Below are positions 36,633 through 45,404 of a stretch of 64,000 bases of DNA, piece by piece. The notes beneath the pieces were generated by a model, which had not been told where the DNA came from, searched no databases, and was given only the letters and a program-made list of their open reading frames with translations. The stretch is from Streptomyces sp. V3I8 (GTDB lineage Bacteria; Actinomycetota; Actinomycetes; Streptomycetales; Streptomycetaceae), in contig NZ_JAUSZL010000002.1 in the NCBI RefSeq assembly GCF_030817535.1, forward strand, positions 3,038,001 to 3,102,000. Reading direction: 5' to 3'. Made by a program: the position numbers and the translations under genes. Numbering within the stretch: the stretch's first letter is position 1; each line of letters opens with the position of its first letter.

Positions 36633-37727
36633 TCAGCTCCGGGTGCATTTCGGCAGGCCGGCCGTGTCTCCGCCGCGGATGTCGTCGAGGGCGGCGACCG
36701 CGTCGCCGATGGTGCCGACCTTGACGAGCGTGAGCCCGTCGGGGACGTCACGGGCGGCGGCCGCGCAGTTGTCCTCGGGCGTCAGGAAGTACTGGGCGCC
36801 CTTGGCCCGGGCGCCGACGGTCTTCATCTCGATACCGCCGATCGGGCCGACCTTGCCGGCGTCGTCGATGGTGCCCGTGCCGGCGACGAACTTGCCGCCG
36901 GTGAGGCTCCCCGGGGTCAGCTTGTCGACGATGCCGAGGGCGAACATCAGACCGGCGCTGGGGCCGCCGACGTCGGCGAGCTTGATGTCGATGGTGAACG
37001 GGAAGGTGTGGTCGGTCCCGGCCGAGATGCCGACGATCGCCCGCTCCTCGCCCTCGTCGTCGGACTTGGCGGTGGTGATCGTGACGTCCTCGGTCCTGGT
37101 CGCCGTCTTCTTCTCCTTCTCGGCGGCGGCCTGCTCCTTGGCCGGCACGATCGTGAAGACGACCTTCTCGCCGGCCTTGTGCCTGGTGACCAGCTTCGCG
37201 ACGTCGTCGTACGCCTTCACCGGCGTACCGTCGACGGCCTTGATCACGTCACCGGCGTGCAGCCTGCCCTCGGCGGGGGTGTCCTTGACGACGGTGGAGA
37301 CGATCACCCAGGACTTCACCGGGACGCCGACCTCCTTGAGCGCCGCGACCTTGGCGCTCTCCTGGGACTGGCTGAACTCCTCGGCGTTCTCCTGCGTCGA
37401 CTGCTCCTCCGTCTTGCCGTTGGGGTAGAGCGTGTCGTGCGGGACCACCTTGTTGTCGTGGGCCAGCCAGCCGTACACCGCCTCGACGAGGTTCATGTTG
37501 TAGTCGGCGCTCGTGACCCGGACGGTGGTCATGTTCAGGTGACCGCTCGTCGGGTAGGTCTTGCGACCGGAGATCTGCAGCACCGGCTCGCCGTCGTGCT
37601 CGCCGAGGGTGTTCACCGTCGGACCCGGCGACATCTCCGAGTACGGCACTTTGATGAAGACTCCCGCGCACAGGAGCGCGATCAGCATCAGGGTGGAGGC
37701 GAGCATCGTCGCGGTGCGGCGTGGCAT
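36633..37727 (-). CDS. YlbL-type PDZ/Lon-domain membrane protease
   Basis: A 364-residue protein with an N-terminal anchor (about 6-26), a PDZ domain (about 140-200, GRLHAGDVIKAVDGTPV) and a C-terminal Lon catalytic domain. The Ser-Lys dyad is visible in GGPSAGLMFALGI (Ser) and GGIEMKTVGARAKGA (Lys). It faces the cell exterior. Homologues are YlbL of Bacillus and Rv3194c of Mycobacterium; the substrate is unknown. No ribosome-binding site is strong, but the start places the anchor at the very N terminus. Confidence 0.9.
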   Translation of the reverse strand: MPRRTATMLASTLMLIALLCAGVFIKVPYSEMSPGPTVNTLGEHDGEPVLQISGRKTYPTSGHLNMTTVRVTSADYNMNLVEAVYGWLAHDNKVVPHDTLYPNGKTEEQSTQENAEEFSQSQESAKVAALKEVGVPVKSWVIVSTVVKDTPAEGRLHAGDVIKAVDGTPVKAYDDVAKLVTRHKAGEKVVFTIVPAKEQAAAEKEKKTATRTEDVTITTAKSDDEGEERAIVGISAGTDHTFPFTIDIKLADVGGPSAGLMFALGIVDKLTPGSLTGGKFVAGTGTIDDAGKVGPIGGIEMKTVGARAKGAQYFLTPEDNCAAAARDVPDGLTLVKVGTIGDAVAALDDIRGGDTAGLPKCTRS

Positions 37728-37804
37728 GGAACGACAGTACGGGACAGCACTGTCAACGGACCGTCGGGGCCGTCCGTCCGGGGTCCCGGGGGTACGGCGG
37801 CCGG

Positions 37805-37969
37805 TCAGACCTCCGAGTGGGACTTCTCCATGGCCTCGCGGAACCGGGTGTAGCCGGCGAGCTCGTGGCCGTCACCGATGGTCTTGCGGTTGCGTCCGGC
37901 CCAACTGCCCCAGGCTCCGGCACCTATCGCGGCGAACAATGGAATCAGCAACCAGGCGAGCGCCGCCAT
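37805..37969 (-). CDS. Small membrane protein (54 residues)
   Basis: It starts at ATG 37969 with a good GGGAGGTCGGC ribosome-binding site. One N-terminal hydrophobic helix (AALAWLLIPLFAAIGAGAWG) is followed by WAGRNRKTIGDGHELAGYTR and a short polar tail. The third-position G/C bias and Shine-Dalgarno support expression. Function unknown; it lies between the YlbL-like protease and moaE in the same direction and may be in a unit with moaE. Confidence 0.72.
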   Translation of the reverse strand: MAALAWLLIPLFAAIGAGAWGSWAGRNRKTIGDGHELAGYTRFREAMEKSHSEV

Positions 37970-38074
37970 GCCGACCTCCCAACCCCGATGAACCATCGCA
38001 ACTGACTGATCAGCAGATTAACCATCCGCTTGTTCAACGCTCACGGCAGGGGTCGGGTTACGCAACCGGAGCGG

Positions 38075-38536
38075 TCAGCAGGCTCCGACCCACTCCTCCG
38101 TACCGTCGGAGAACTTCTGGTGCTTCCAGATCGGGACCTCGTGCTTCAGGTCGTCGATCAGCTTCCGGCAGGCCTCGAAGGCCTCGCCGCGGTGCGGGCA
38201 GGACACGGCGACGATCACGGCGAGATCGCCCACCCGCAGGTCACCGATGCGGTGCACCGCGGCGAGCGCCCGCACGGGGTACTCCGCGACGACCTTCTCC
38301 GCGACGCGCCGCATCTCGGCCTCGGCGCTCGGGTGACAGGAGTACCCGAGGGCGTCGACGTCCGCTCCCGCGTCGTGGTTGCGCACGGTCCCCACGAACA
38401 GCGCGGTCCCTCCGGAGGCGTCGTCACCGACGGCCCGGAAGACCTCGTCCAGGGAGAGGTCGGTCTCCCGGACGGCCAGCAGTTTGATCGGATCCTGTGC
38501 GGCCTGCTCACCGGGATGATCGTTCATGGGTGCCAT
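38075..38536 (-). CDS. moaE: Molybdopterin synthase catalytic subunit MoaE
   Basis: A 153-residue MoaE. It transfers sulfur from MoaD thiocarboxylate to make molybdopterin. Motifs: GGTALFVGTVRNHDAG, YSCHPSAEAEMRRVAEKV, AAVHRIGDLRVGDLAVIVAV, and the C-terminal catalytic Lys region IWKHQKFSDGTEEWV. No moaD is adjacent. ATG 38536 sits after a G-run; ATG 38527 is an alternative. Confidence 0.93.
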   Translation of the reverse strand: MAPMNDHPGEQAAQDPIKLLAVRETDLSLDEVFRAVGDDASGGTALFVGTVRNHDAGADVDALGYSCHPSAEAEMRRVAEKVVAEYPVRALAAVHRIGDLRVGDLAVIVAVSCPHRGEAFEACRKLIDDLKHEVPIWKHQKFSDGTEEWVGAC

Positions 38537-38668
38537 ACCCCCCATCGTGCCCCACCCCGTCGGCCCCGCGGAACAGCTCCCGCGACCCGGCGCGCGCATA
38601 CGGGGCGCAGCCTCCCGCGCCGACCGCCTTCAGGTCCCCGTCCGGCGGACTCCGGAGCGGGCACCGGC

Positions 38669-39826
38669 TCAGATCCGCCGCCGGGCCTTGCGCGCCCGCC
38701 GCACCAGTGCGGCCGTGCCGAGCAGGGCAACCGTCGCTCCGGCGGCACCCGCCGCGGTGGCGTCCTTGCGTCCGAGCCGGCGTCCGGCGAGGGTGTGCCT
38801 CCCGGCGACCTCCCCCAGGAGCTCGGCGAGGACCTCCTCGTTGGTCCACCGGGGCCGCCACCCGGCCTCGTGCAGCCGGCTGCCGCTGACCACCCAGGGG
38901 TACATCGTGTACGCGAGGTCCCCGGCCGGCGACGGGGTGAGCCCGATCCGGTGCAGCCGGGCCGCGGCTCCCAGGGCGACGGCGGACGGCAGCTCCATCC
39001 GGCGGATCCCGCTGAGCTCCTCGACCTCCTCCTGCTCCAGCCATCCGTCGCACCCGACGGCCAGTTCGCCCTCGACCTTCTCCAGGGCCGCGTACTCCAG
39101 GGCGGCGCACAGGTCCTCGATGTGGCAGAACTGCCAGGCGGGCCGGGAGCCGGCCACGACCAGCAGCCGAGGTGACTCGAAGTACCTGGTCAGTGCGGTG
39201 TCGGTGCCTCCGACGAGCACGGCGGGCCGTACGACGGTGACGTTGAGGCCGGGGTGCGCGCGGGGCGCCCGCCGGGCGAGCCGCTCGACCTCCAGAAGGT
39301 CCCCGACCCCCGTGGCCTCGGCGGTGGCCCGCAGTTCCGCGTCCTCGGACAGGGGCAGTTCGTTGTCGGGCAGCGCTCCGTAGACCATGGCCGACGTGCA
39401 CAGCACGACCCGGTGGACCCCGGCGGCCGCGGCGGCCGTGAGCACGGTCTGGGTGCCCCGCACGTTGTACGCCGTGCGCGCCGCCGGGTCCGTCTCGAGG
39501 CCGAGGTCGAGCGCGAGGTGCACCACGACGTCCGCCCCGCGCAGCTTCTCCGCGATGGCCGGGTCCCGGACGTCCAGGATGTGCCACTGCGCGTCCGCGC
39601 ACTCGCCCCGCCGCTCGTCGATGGCGATGACCTGCTTGATCTCGTCGCTGGCGGCGAGGCGCTCGGTCAGCATCGCGCCGATCCCGGCCGCGGCGCCGGT
39701 GACGGCGACGACGGGGCCCCGCGCGGTCCCGCCGGCCCGTGCCGCCGAGGTCGAAGGGCTCTCTGCGGGCGTCGGAGGGGTTGAGGGGTTTCGCGCTGCG
39801 CGAACCTGTGGATCTGGGGAACTCAC
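38669..39826 (-). CDS. Extended SDR / NAD-dependent epimerase-like protein with atypical active site
   Basis: A 385-residue protein. Rossmann nucleotide motif GAAAGIGAMLTERL is at about residue 44, with DVRDP and NVRGTQTVLTAAAAAGV further on. The catalytic Tyr candidate is in SAMVYGALPDN, but the expected YxxxK Lys does not follow, so catalysis may be lost or altered. A C-terminal basic hydrophobic stretch (TVALLGTAALVRRARKARRR) looks like a membrane anchor. GTG 39826 with a GGAGACG site starts the frame. It diverges from the DUF2342 gene. Confidence 0.8.
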   Translation of the reverse strand: MSSPDPQVRAARNPSTPPTPAESPSTSAARAGGTARGPVVAVTGAAAGIGAMLTERLAASDEIKQVIAIDERRGECADAQWHILDVRDPAIAEKLRGADVVVHLALDLGLETDPAARTAYNVRGTQTVLTAAAAAGVHRVVLCTSAMVYGALPDNELPLSEDAELRATAEATGVGDLLEVERLARRAPRAHPGLNVTVVRPAVLVGGTDTALTRYFESPRLLVVAGSRPAWQFCHIEDLCAALEYAALEKVEGELAVGCDGWLEQEEVEELSGIRRMELPSAVALGAAARLHRIGLTPSPAGDLAYTMYPWVVSGSRLHEAGWRPRWTNEEVLAELLGEVAGRHTLAGRRLGRKDATAAGAAGATVALLGTAALVRRARKARRRI

Positions 39827-40016
39827 CGGGCGTCTCCAGCGGTTGTCTTCAGTAAGAACGCGAGTGGCGCATACGTACCAGGTGGCATCCATCCTGCCGC
39901 AGCCGCCGAGTCGGCGACGCACCGAGGCCCGAACCGGTTGTGGTGTCTACGCTGGGTGGTGATGCAGGGCAGCCGCCGTCGGACCGAACCGGCGGCCTTA
40001 ACAGCCGAGGAATCCC

Positions 40017-41468
40017 GTGAGTGACACCCCATTCGGATTCGGCCTTCCGCCGGAGGAGCCGGAGAACGGCGACGAGGGCAAGAAGAAGGACCAGCAGAGC
40101 GGTGGTGGTCAGGGACCTGCCAACCCGTTCGGTTTCGGGCCCGGCGGACCCGGAGGCGACAATCCGCTCGCCGCGATGTTCGGTTCGCTGAACCCCAACG
40201 ACCTGGGCGCGGCGTTCCAGCAGCTGGGCCAGATGCTCTCGTACGAGGGCGGCCCGGTGAACTGGGACATGGCCAAGCAGATCGCCCGCCAGACGGTGTC
40301 CCAGGGCACCGCCGACGGCACGAAGGACGCGAGCGTCGGCCCGGCCGAGCGCGCCGCGGTCCTGGACGCCGTGCGGCTGGCCGACCTGTGGCTGGACGAC
40401 GCGACGTCGCTGCCGTCCGGTGCCACCTCCGCGGTGGCCTGGAGCCGCGCGGAGTGGGTCGAGGCGACCCTGCCCGTGTGGAAGGAGCTCGTCGACCCGG
40501 TCGCCGAGCGCGTCGGCGCGGCCATGGGCGACGTCCTGCCCGAGGAGATGCAGGCCATGGCGGGCCCGCTGCTCGGCATGATGCGCTCCATGGGCGGCGC
40601 CATGTTCGGTACGCAGATCGGTCAGGCCGTCGGCGTGCTCGCGGGCGAGGTCGTCGGTTCGTCCGACGTCGGCCTGCCGCTCGGCCCGGCCGGCAAGGCC
40701 GCGCTGCTGCCGCTGAACATCGAGGCCTTCGGCAAGGACCTGGGGATCGCCCAGGACGAGGTGCGCCTGTACATCGCCCTGCGCGAGGCCGCCCACCAGC
40801 GGCTCTTCGCCCACGTGCCATGGCTGCGCTCGCACCTGTTCGGCGCGGTCGAGGGCTACGCGCGCGGGATCAAGGTCGACACGGCGAAGCTGGAGGACGT
40901 GGTCGGCCAGTTCGACCCGCAGAACCCCGAGGAGCTGCAGGCAGCGCTCCAGCAGGGCATGTTCCAGCCCGAGGACACGCCGGAGCAGAAGGCGGCGCTG
41001 GCCCGCCTGGAGACGGCGCTCGCCCTGGTGGAAGGCTGGGTGGACGCGGTGGTCCACTCGGCGGCGAAGCCCCGCCTGTCGTCCGCGGACGCGCTGCGGG
41101 AGACACTGCGCCGCCGTCGCGCCACGGGCGGCCCGGCGGAGCAGACCTTCGCCACGCTGATCGGCCTGGAGCTGCGTCCGCGCCGGCTGCGGGACGCCTC
41201 GCGCCTGTGGGCCTCGCTCACGGACGCGCGCGGGGTCGACGGCCGGGACGGCCTGTGGGCGCACCCGGACATGCTGCCGACCGCCTCCGACCTGGACGAC
41301 CCGGACGGCTTCGTGCACCGCGAGCAGCTGGACTTCTCCGAGCTCGACAAGATGCTGGGCGAGGCCGCGGGCGGTTCACCCGAGCGGCCCAACCTCACCA
41401 AGGAGGACACCGACGGCGGGAACAGGGCCGAGGGCGGGACCGAGGACAAGGGCGACAGCGACAAGTGA
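40017..41468 (+). CDS. DUF2342 family zinc-dependent metalloprotease-like protein
   Basis: A 483-residue protein. After a Gly/Pro-rich leader with two PFGFG copies, the DUF2342 domain runs from about 65 to 440. The zincin-like core is IALREAAHQRLFAHVPWL (about 255-272), where E-x-x-H and surrounding residues replace a classic HExxH. In databases the family is called putative hydrolase/F420 biosynthesis associated, on weak grounds. GTG 40017 follows GAGG. It overlaps the NUDIX gene (GTGA). Mycobacterium homologue Rv3195 lies in a similar neighbourhood. Confidence 0.82.
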   Translation: MSDTPFGFGLPPEEPENGDEGKKKDQQSGGGQGPANPFGFGPGGPGGDNPLAAMFGSLNPNDLGAAFQQLGQMLSYEGGPVNWDMAKQIARQTVSQGTADGTKDASVGPAERAAVLDAVRLADLWLDDATSLPSGATSAVAWSRAEWVEATLPVWKELVDPVAERVGAAMGDVLPEEMQAMAGPLLGMMRSMGGAMFGTQIGQAVGVLAGEVVGSSDVGLPLGPAGKAALLPLNIEAFGKDLGIAQDEVRLYIALREAAHQRLFAHVPWLRSHLFGAVEGYARGIKVDTAKLEDVVGQFDPQNPEELQAALQQGMFQPEDTPEQKAALARLETALALVEGWVDAVVHSAAKPRLSSADALRETLRRRRATGGPAEQTFATLIGLELRPRRLRDASRLWASLTDARGVDGRDGLWAHPDMLPTASDLDDPDGFVHREQLDFSELDKMLGEAAGGSPERPNLTKEDTDGGNRAEGGTEDKGDSDK

Positions 41469-41986
41469 CCCTGTACGACGACGCCGTCCTGGTCCTGAAG
41501 GACGTCGAGGGGCAGGACGAGCTGCGCCAGGCCTATCTCGACCATCTGGAGGCCCATCCGGACGGTCTGTGGAAAGCCTGTACGGCCGGGCACGTCACGG
41601 CGAGCGCCCTGGTGATCGATCCCGGCCGGGGCAGGGTCCTGCTGACGCTCCACAGGAAGCTGCGGATGTGGCTCCAGATGGGTGGTCACTGCGAGCCCGG
41701 GGACACCACCCTGGAGGCGGCGGCCCTGCGTGAGGCCACGGAGGAGTCGGGCATCACGGGCCTGACCCTGCTCCCGGGCGGCCCCGTCCGGCTCGACCGC
41801 CACCCCATCCCGCCGCCCTGCCACTGGCATTTCGACGTCCAGTACGCGGTGGTGGCGGAGCCGGACTCCGTCCAGACGATCAGCGAGGAGTCCCTGGACC
41901 TGCGCTGGTTCGCCTACGGAGAGGTCCCCCAGGTCGCCGACGACTCGGTGGTCCGCCTCCTGGAAGCGACACGAGCAAGGCTCTGA
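41465..41986 (+). CDS. NUDIX hydrolase
   Basis: A 173-residue Nudix protein starting at GTG 41465 inside the stop of the preceding gene. The Nudix box is GGHCEPGDTTLEAAALREATEESG, with one residue more than the classic spacing between the first Gly/Glu region and REATEE; this variant is common in actinobacterial members. A WHFDVQYAVV strand and WFAYGEVPQ follow. Substrate unknown. It is translationally coupled to the DUF2342 gene. Confidence 0.88.
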   Translation: MTLYDDAVLVLKDVEGQDELRQAYLDHLEAHPDGLWKACTAGHVTASALVIDPGRGRVLLTLHRKLRMWLQMGGHCEPGDTTLEAAALREATEESGITGLTLLPGGPVRLDRHPIPPPCHWHFDVQYAVVAEPDSVQTISEESLDLRWFAYGEVPQVADDSVVRLLEATRARL

Positions 41987-41996
41987 AGACGCGTCC

Positions 41997-42029
41997 CTGA
42001 AGACGCGCCCCGTCAGGGGCGCTCTTCAG
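41997..42029 (+). terminator. Stem-loop terminator after NUDIX gene
   Basis: CTGAAGA-cg-CGCCCC-gtca-GGGGCG-c-TCTTCAG forms a near-perfect stem ten bases after the NUDIX stop codon. Confidence 0.75.
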
Positions 42030-42041
42030 GGCCGCGTCTTG

Positions 42042-42077
42042 AGGGGCTCGGGGAACTGCGCGCCCAGCCACGACGGG
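42042..42077. repeat. Dispersed Streptomyces extragenic repeat
   Basis: GGGGCTCGGGGAACTGCGCGCCCAGCCACGACGGGC is a third copy of the element seen at 11927 and 22814. It sits between convergent genes. Confidence 0.6.
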
Positions 42078-42105
42078 CTCGCAGCCGCCCGGAGTCCAGG
42101 AGCGA

Positions 42106-42861
42106 TCAGCTCCAGACATTCCCCTGGTTCTGCCCGCGGGCACCCTGCTGCCCCACCCCGTACTGCGCGGCGATCCCGCCCCCGATCGCCGCGTTCTGCG
42201 GCGGCAGCAGCTCACTGGGCTGCACGAGGGCGTACCCCTGTCCCATGAAGCTGAGCTCCCAGCCCTCACCGGTGTTGCCGCGGCGGCGGAACACCCCGGA
42301 GGAATGGGTCTGGGCCTGCATCTGGACCCGCAGCCCCGTCGACCAGGCGACGATCGCGTCGGCGTCGCAGTTGACGTACTTGTCCGGCGTGACCTGCAGC
42401 ATCAGCGGACTGCCCGACGTCATCAGGGCGACCTTGCCGCGTCCGGAGATGTTGAGCTGGTACTTGCCGGAGCCGGAGATGCCGTACTGGCTGTCCACGG
42501 CGATCACCTCGTGGTGCAGCGCGGAGTCCATCGCCAGGACGTAACCGCTGTCCACGGTGAGACCGTCCTGGTCCACGTCCACCACATGGATGTGCTGGGC
42601 GAGGTTGGCCAGGTAGACGGTGCCCTGCCCGTGGCAGCGCATCAGGTCGAGGCCCTCCCCCGTGACGGCGCGGGAACGCTGCTGGCCGGTGTTCTGGAAC
42701 TCGGCGTCGAACTCCACGAGTCCCTGGTAGGCGACCATGGTGCCCTTGCGGGCGAGTACGTCGTCGTGGCCCTGCAGGAGGACGCGCAGCATCTGCTTGT
42801 TCTGCAGGCTGTAGCGCTCCTGGGACTGCTGGTCGTTGTAGGCGAAAAGCGGGCTCTGCAT
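42106..42861 (-). CDS. AIM24 family protein (copy 1)
   Basis: A 251-residue AIM24/TIGR00266 beta-helix protein. Signatures: DDVLARKGTMVAYQGLVEFD, GEGLDLMRCHGQGTVYLANL, and ITSGSPLMLQVTP-like strands (MTSGSPLMLQVTP), then GEGWELSFMGQGYALVQPSE, with a Gln/Gly-rich tail. Function of bacterial AIM24 is unknown; the yeast protein affects mitochondrial inner-membrane organisation. It is last in a three-gene AIM24 run on the minus strand, 15 bases after copy 2. Confidence 0.88.
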   Translation of the reverse strand: MQSPLFAYNDQQSQERYSLQNKQMLRVLLQGHDDVLARKGTMVAYQGLVEFDAEFQNTGQQRSRAVTGEGLDLMRCHGQGTVYLANLAQHIHVVDVDQDGLTVDSGYVLAMDSALHHEVIAVDSQYGISGSGKYQLNISGRGKVALMTSGSPLMLQVTPDKYVNCDADAIVAWSTGLRVQMQAQTHSSGVFRRRGNTGEGWELSFMGQGYALVQPSELLPPQNAAIGGGIAAQYGVGQQGARGQNQGNVWS

Positions 42862-42876
42862 GGTGTGTCCTCCCCC

Positions 42877-43557
42877 TCAGCCCCGGACCCGGAGACGGTC
42901 GGTGCTGTCCTCGCTGGGCTGGACGACGACGATGCCCTGTCCGGAGAAGGCCATCTGGAAGGCCTCGCCGCTGCCCCGCCCGATCAGCGACTGTGCCTTG
43001 AAGCTGCGCTTGCCCTTCACCTTGAGGTTCGGGGACCAGGCGACGAGCGCGTCCGGGTCGACGTACGTCTCGTCCTCGCCACCGCCGCAGTCGACGACGA
43101 TGGGCTTGCCCCGGGAGGTCAGCGCGACCCAGCCCTGCCCGGAGATCTTGGTGTTCCACAGGCCCTGGCCGGCGAATTTCGCCAGCCCCTTGACCCGCTC
43201 GACGCCCCATGTGAGGTGGGCGTCGAAGGCGAGGAGGTTGGTGGCGTTGACGGAGATGCCGTCGCCGTTGAGGTTGATGACGACGACGTTCGCCCCGTAG
43301 TCGGAGAGGTAGAGCAGGCCGTCCCCGGAGCACTTCATCAGCGGGGCGCCCTCGCCGGTCATCCAGTCCTTGGCGATCTGGCGCACGGCCGGCGGATTGG
43401 GCTCGTACTGGACGAAGCCCTCGTAGGCGACCATCGACCCCACGCGCGCGAGGAGGTCGTTCCCGGTCTGCATGGCGACCTTGAGCATGTGATTGCCGTG
43501 GTTCTCCATGCGCGCGGCGACGGGTGCCGGGGCGAAGCCCGCGAGTTGCTGGTTCAT
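42877..43557 (-). CDS. AIM24 family protein (copy 2)
   Basis: A 226-residue AIM24 protein: NDLLARVGSMVAYEGFVQYE, GEGAPLMKCSGDGLLYLSDY, LTSRGKPIVVDCGGGEDETY and AFQMAFSGQGIVVVQPSED. It is clearly paralogous to copy 1 and to the C-terminal half of the TerD-AIM24 fusion. It starts at ATG 43557, 13 bases after the fusion gene, so the three genes form an operon. Confidence 0.88.
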   Translation of the reverse strand: MNQQLAGFAPAPVAARMENHGNHMLKVAMQTGNDLLARVGSMVAYEGFVQYEPNPPAVRQIAKDWMTGEGAPLMKCSGDGLLYLSDYGANVVVINLNGDGISVNATNLLAFDAHLTWGVERVKGLAKFAGQGLWNTKISGQGWVALTSRGKPIVVDCGGGEDETYVDPDALVAWSPNLKVKGKRSFKAQSLIGRGSGEAFQMAFSGQGIVVVQPSEDSTDRLRVRG

Positions 43558-43570
43558 TGGACGGGCTCCC

Positions 43571-45262
43571 TCAGACCTCGTACGGCTGGACGACGATGAA
43601 ATTGCCGGGCGCGCCGCGGAACTGAAGGTTCACGCTCTCCCCGGTGTCACCGGGGTAGGCGTTGCGGCGCGTCCGCACCTGGCTGGAGACGATCACCTGG
43701 GACGCGGCGGACCAGGCGACGACGGCGTTGCAGTCGGCGAACGTCGTCGGTGTCACGGGCAGGACCACGGGCACGCCGCTCGTCTTCACGACGATCGTGC
43801 CGGTGCCCTGGAACTGCATCGTGAAGAGGGCGCCGCCGGGGATGCCGTGTCCTTCGATGCGGCGCACCTCGTACTGCAGCGTCTCGTCGAAGGCGAGGAC
43901 GTTCTCCGCGGAGACGCAGACCCCGTCCCCCTGCAGCTCGATGGGGTGCAGCATGGCGGAGTTCTCCGCGAGGAAGACCTGACCGCGGCCCGAGCAGCGC
44001 ATGAGCTGCATCTCCTGGCCGGTCGCGTTGCCCACCATCCGGCCGGCGAATCCGGCGCCCTTGTAGCTGAAGTCGACCTTGCCCTGGTAGAGCACCATGC
44101 TGCCCTGGCGGGCCAGTACGGCCTGGTCGCCGCCCATGCCGAGGTCGACGCGGACCATCTTCTTGTTCTGCTGGGTCCAGCGCTGCCCGGTGGGCGTCTC
44201 CTTGTAGGCCTGCAGCGCCGCGGTGACACCGGCGCCGCCCGGGGGAGCGCCCTGCGGCACTCCGTACCCGGCGGGCACGCCGGGCTGACCCGGCGCCTGG
44301 CCGAAGGGCGGCTGCTGACCGTAGCCCGGGGGCGGGGCCGGCTGCCCGTAGCCCTGGGGCGGGGCGGGCGCCTGGGGCTGTCCGTAACCGGGTGGCAGGG
44401 GCGCGGTCTGGCCGGGCGGCTGACCGTACGCAGGCTGGTGGCCCGGCTGCCCGTAGGGCGCGGGAGCAGGTGCCGTCGGCGGTACGGGGCCGGCGCCGGG
44501 CGGGGTCAGGGGCGCGACGATGGTCGGTGCGGCGTGCACCGGGGGTGCGGGCGCCGGGGGTGGTGTGGGTGCCGGGGGCGGCGCGAAACCCTGGGCGGGC
44601 TGCGGCGCGGCGGGCGCGGGGGCCGGTGTGGCGGGGCCCGAGGGGGCGCCGAAGGCGGGCGGCGCGGCGGCCTGGGCAGGCGGCGCGAACGACGGGGCGC
44701 CCGGCTGCGGCGCGGGGGCGGCGGCGGGCTCCTCCTCGGCGACCTCGCCGCCGAAGTTCTTCAGCAGCGCGTCGAGGCCGCCGTCGAAACCCTGCCCGAC
44801 CGCGGCGAACCGCCAGACGTCCTTCAGGTAGAAGTCGCCCAGCATCACGGCACGCTCGGTGGAGAACTCGGCTCCGGTGAAGGAGTACCGGGCCACCTCC
44901 TCGCCGCCCGCCACGATGCGGAGGTATCCGGGAGCGATCTGGGACATCTGGCCCGCGCCGTCGACGGTCGCCGTGAACGACAGCTTCTGGATCTGCGGCG
45001 GAATCCTGTCGAGGGTGACGCGGAAGGACTCCGTGTCGCCCGCCTGCGCGCCGAGGAGCTGGACCGACTCCTCGGGGGTCTTCGGCTGGTTGAAGAAGAC
45101 GAAGTACCGGTCGTCGGAGAGCCGTTCCTCGGCGTCCAGGCCGAAGCAGCTGATGTCGAAGGTCAGCCCCGGACCGGTGATCTGTACCCCTACGTACAGA
45201 TCGGTGCCCGCGGTGAGGTCACTGATCCTGGCCTTGTGGCCGCGTTGGAATTCCCTGGCCAT
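43571..45262 (-). CDS. TerD-AIM24 fusion protein
   Basis: A 563-residue protein of three parts: a TerD calcium-binding stress domain (about 1-180; FQRGHKARISDLTAG, LDAEERLSDDRYFVFFNQPK), a ~160-residue Pro/Ala/Gly/Gln linker with PGYGQP repeats, and an AIM24 domain (about 345-563; DQAVLARQGSMVLYQGKVDF, QEMQLMRCSGRGQVFLAEN). ATG 45262 has a GGGGGACGG site upstream. TerD proteins belong to tellurite/stress membrane-associated modules; a link to AIM24 suggests a membrane-linked role. It heads the three-gene operon. Confidence 0.88.
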   Translation of the reverse strand: MAREFQRGHKARISDLTAGTDLYVGVQITGPGLTFDISCFGLDAEERLSDDRYFVFFNQPKTPEESVQLLGAQAGDTESFRVTLDRIPPQIQKLSFTATVDGAGQMSQIAPGYLRIVAGGEEVARYSFTGAEFSTERAVMLGDFYLKDVWRFAAVGQGFDGGLDALLKNFGGEVAEEEPAAAPAPQPGAPSFAPPAQAAAPPAFGAPSGPATPAPAPAAPQPAQGFAPPPAPTPPPAPAPPVHAAPTIVAPLTPPGAGPVPPTAPAPAPYGQPGHQPAYGQPPGQTAPLPPGYGQPQAPAPPQGYGQPAPPPGYGQQPPFGQAPGQPGVPAGYGVPQGAPPGGAGVTAALQAYKETPTGQRWTQQNKKMVRVDLGMGGDQAVLARQGSMVLYQGKVDFSYKGAGFAGRMVGNATGQEMQLMRCSGRGQVFLAENSAMLHPIELQGDGVCVSAENVLAFDETLQYEVRRIEGHGIPGGALFTMQFQGTGTIVVKTSGVPVVLPVTPTTFADCNAVVAWSAASQVIVSSQVRTRRNAYPGDTGESVNLQFRGAPGNFIVVQPYEV

Positions 45263-45404
45263 GCGTAACGACCGTCCCCCATCCCGAAAACAAGTGCGTC
45301 GCGTCAGGCTAACGGCAAATTCCAGCCGTGGACCAAGCCGGTACAGACCCGGTACACAATCCGTGCCGCCGCACGTCCGACGGGGTTTCGGCGTCGGGCC
45401 GGCG

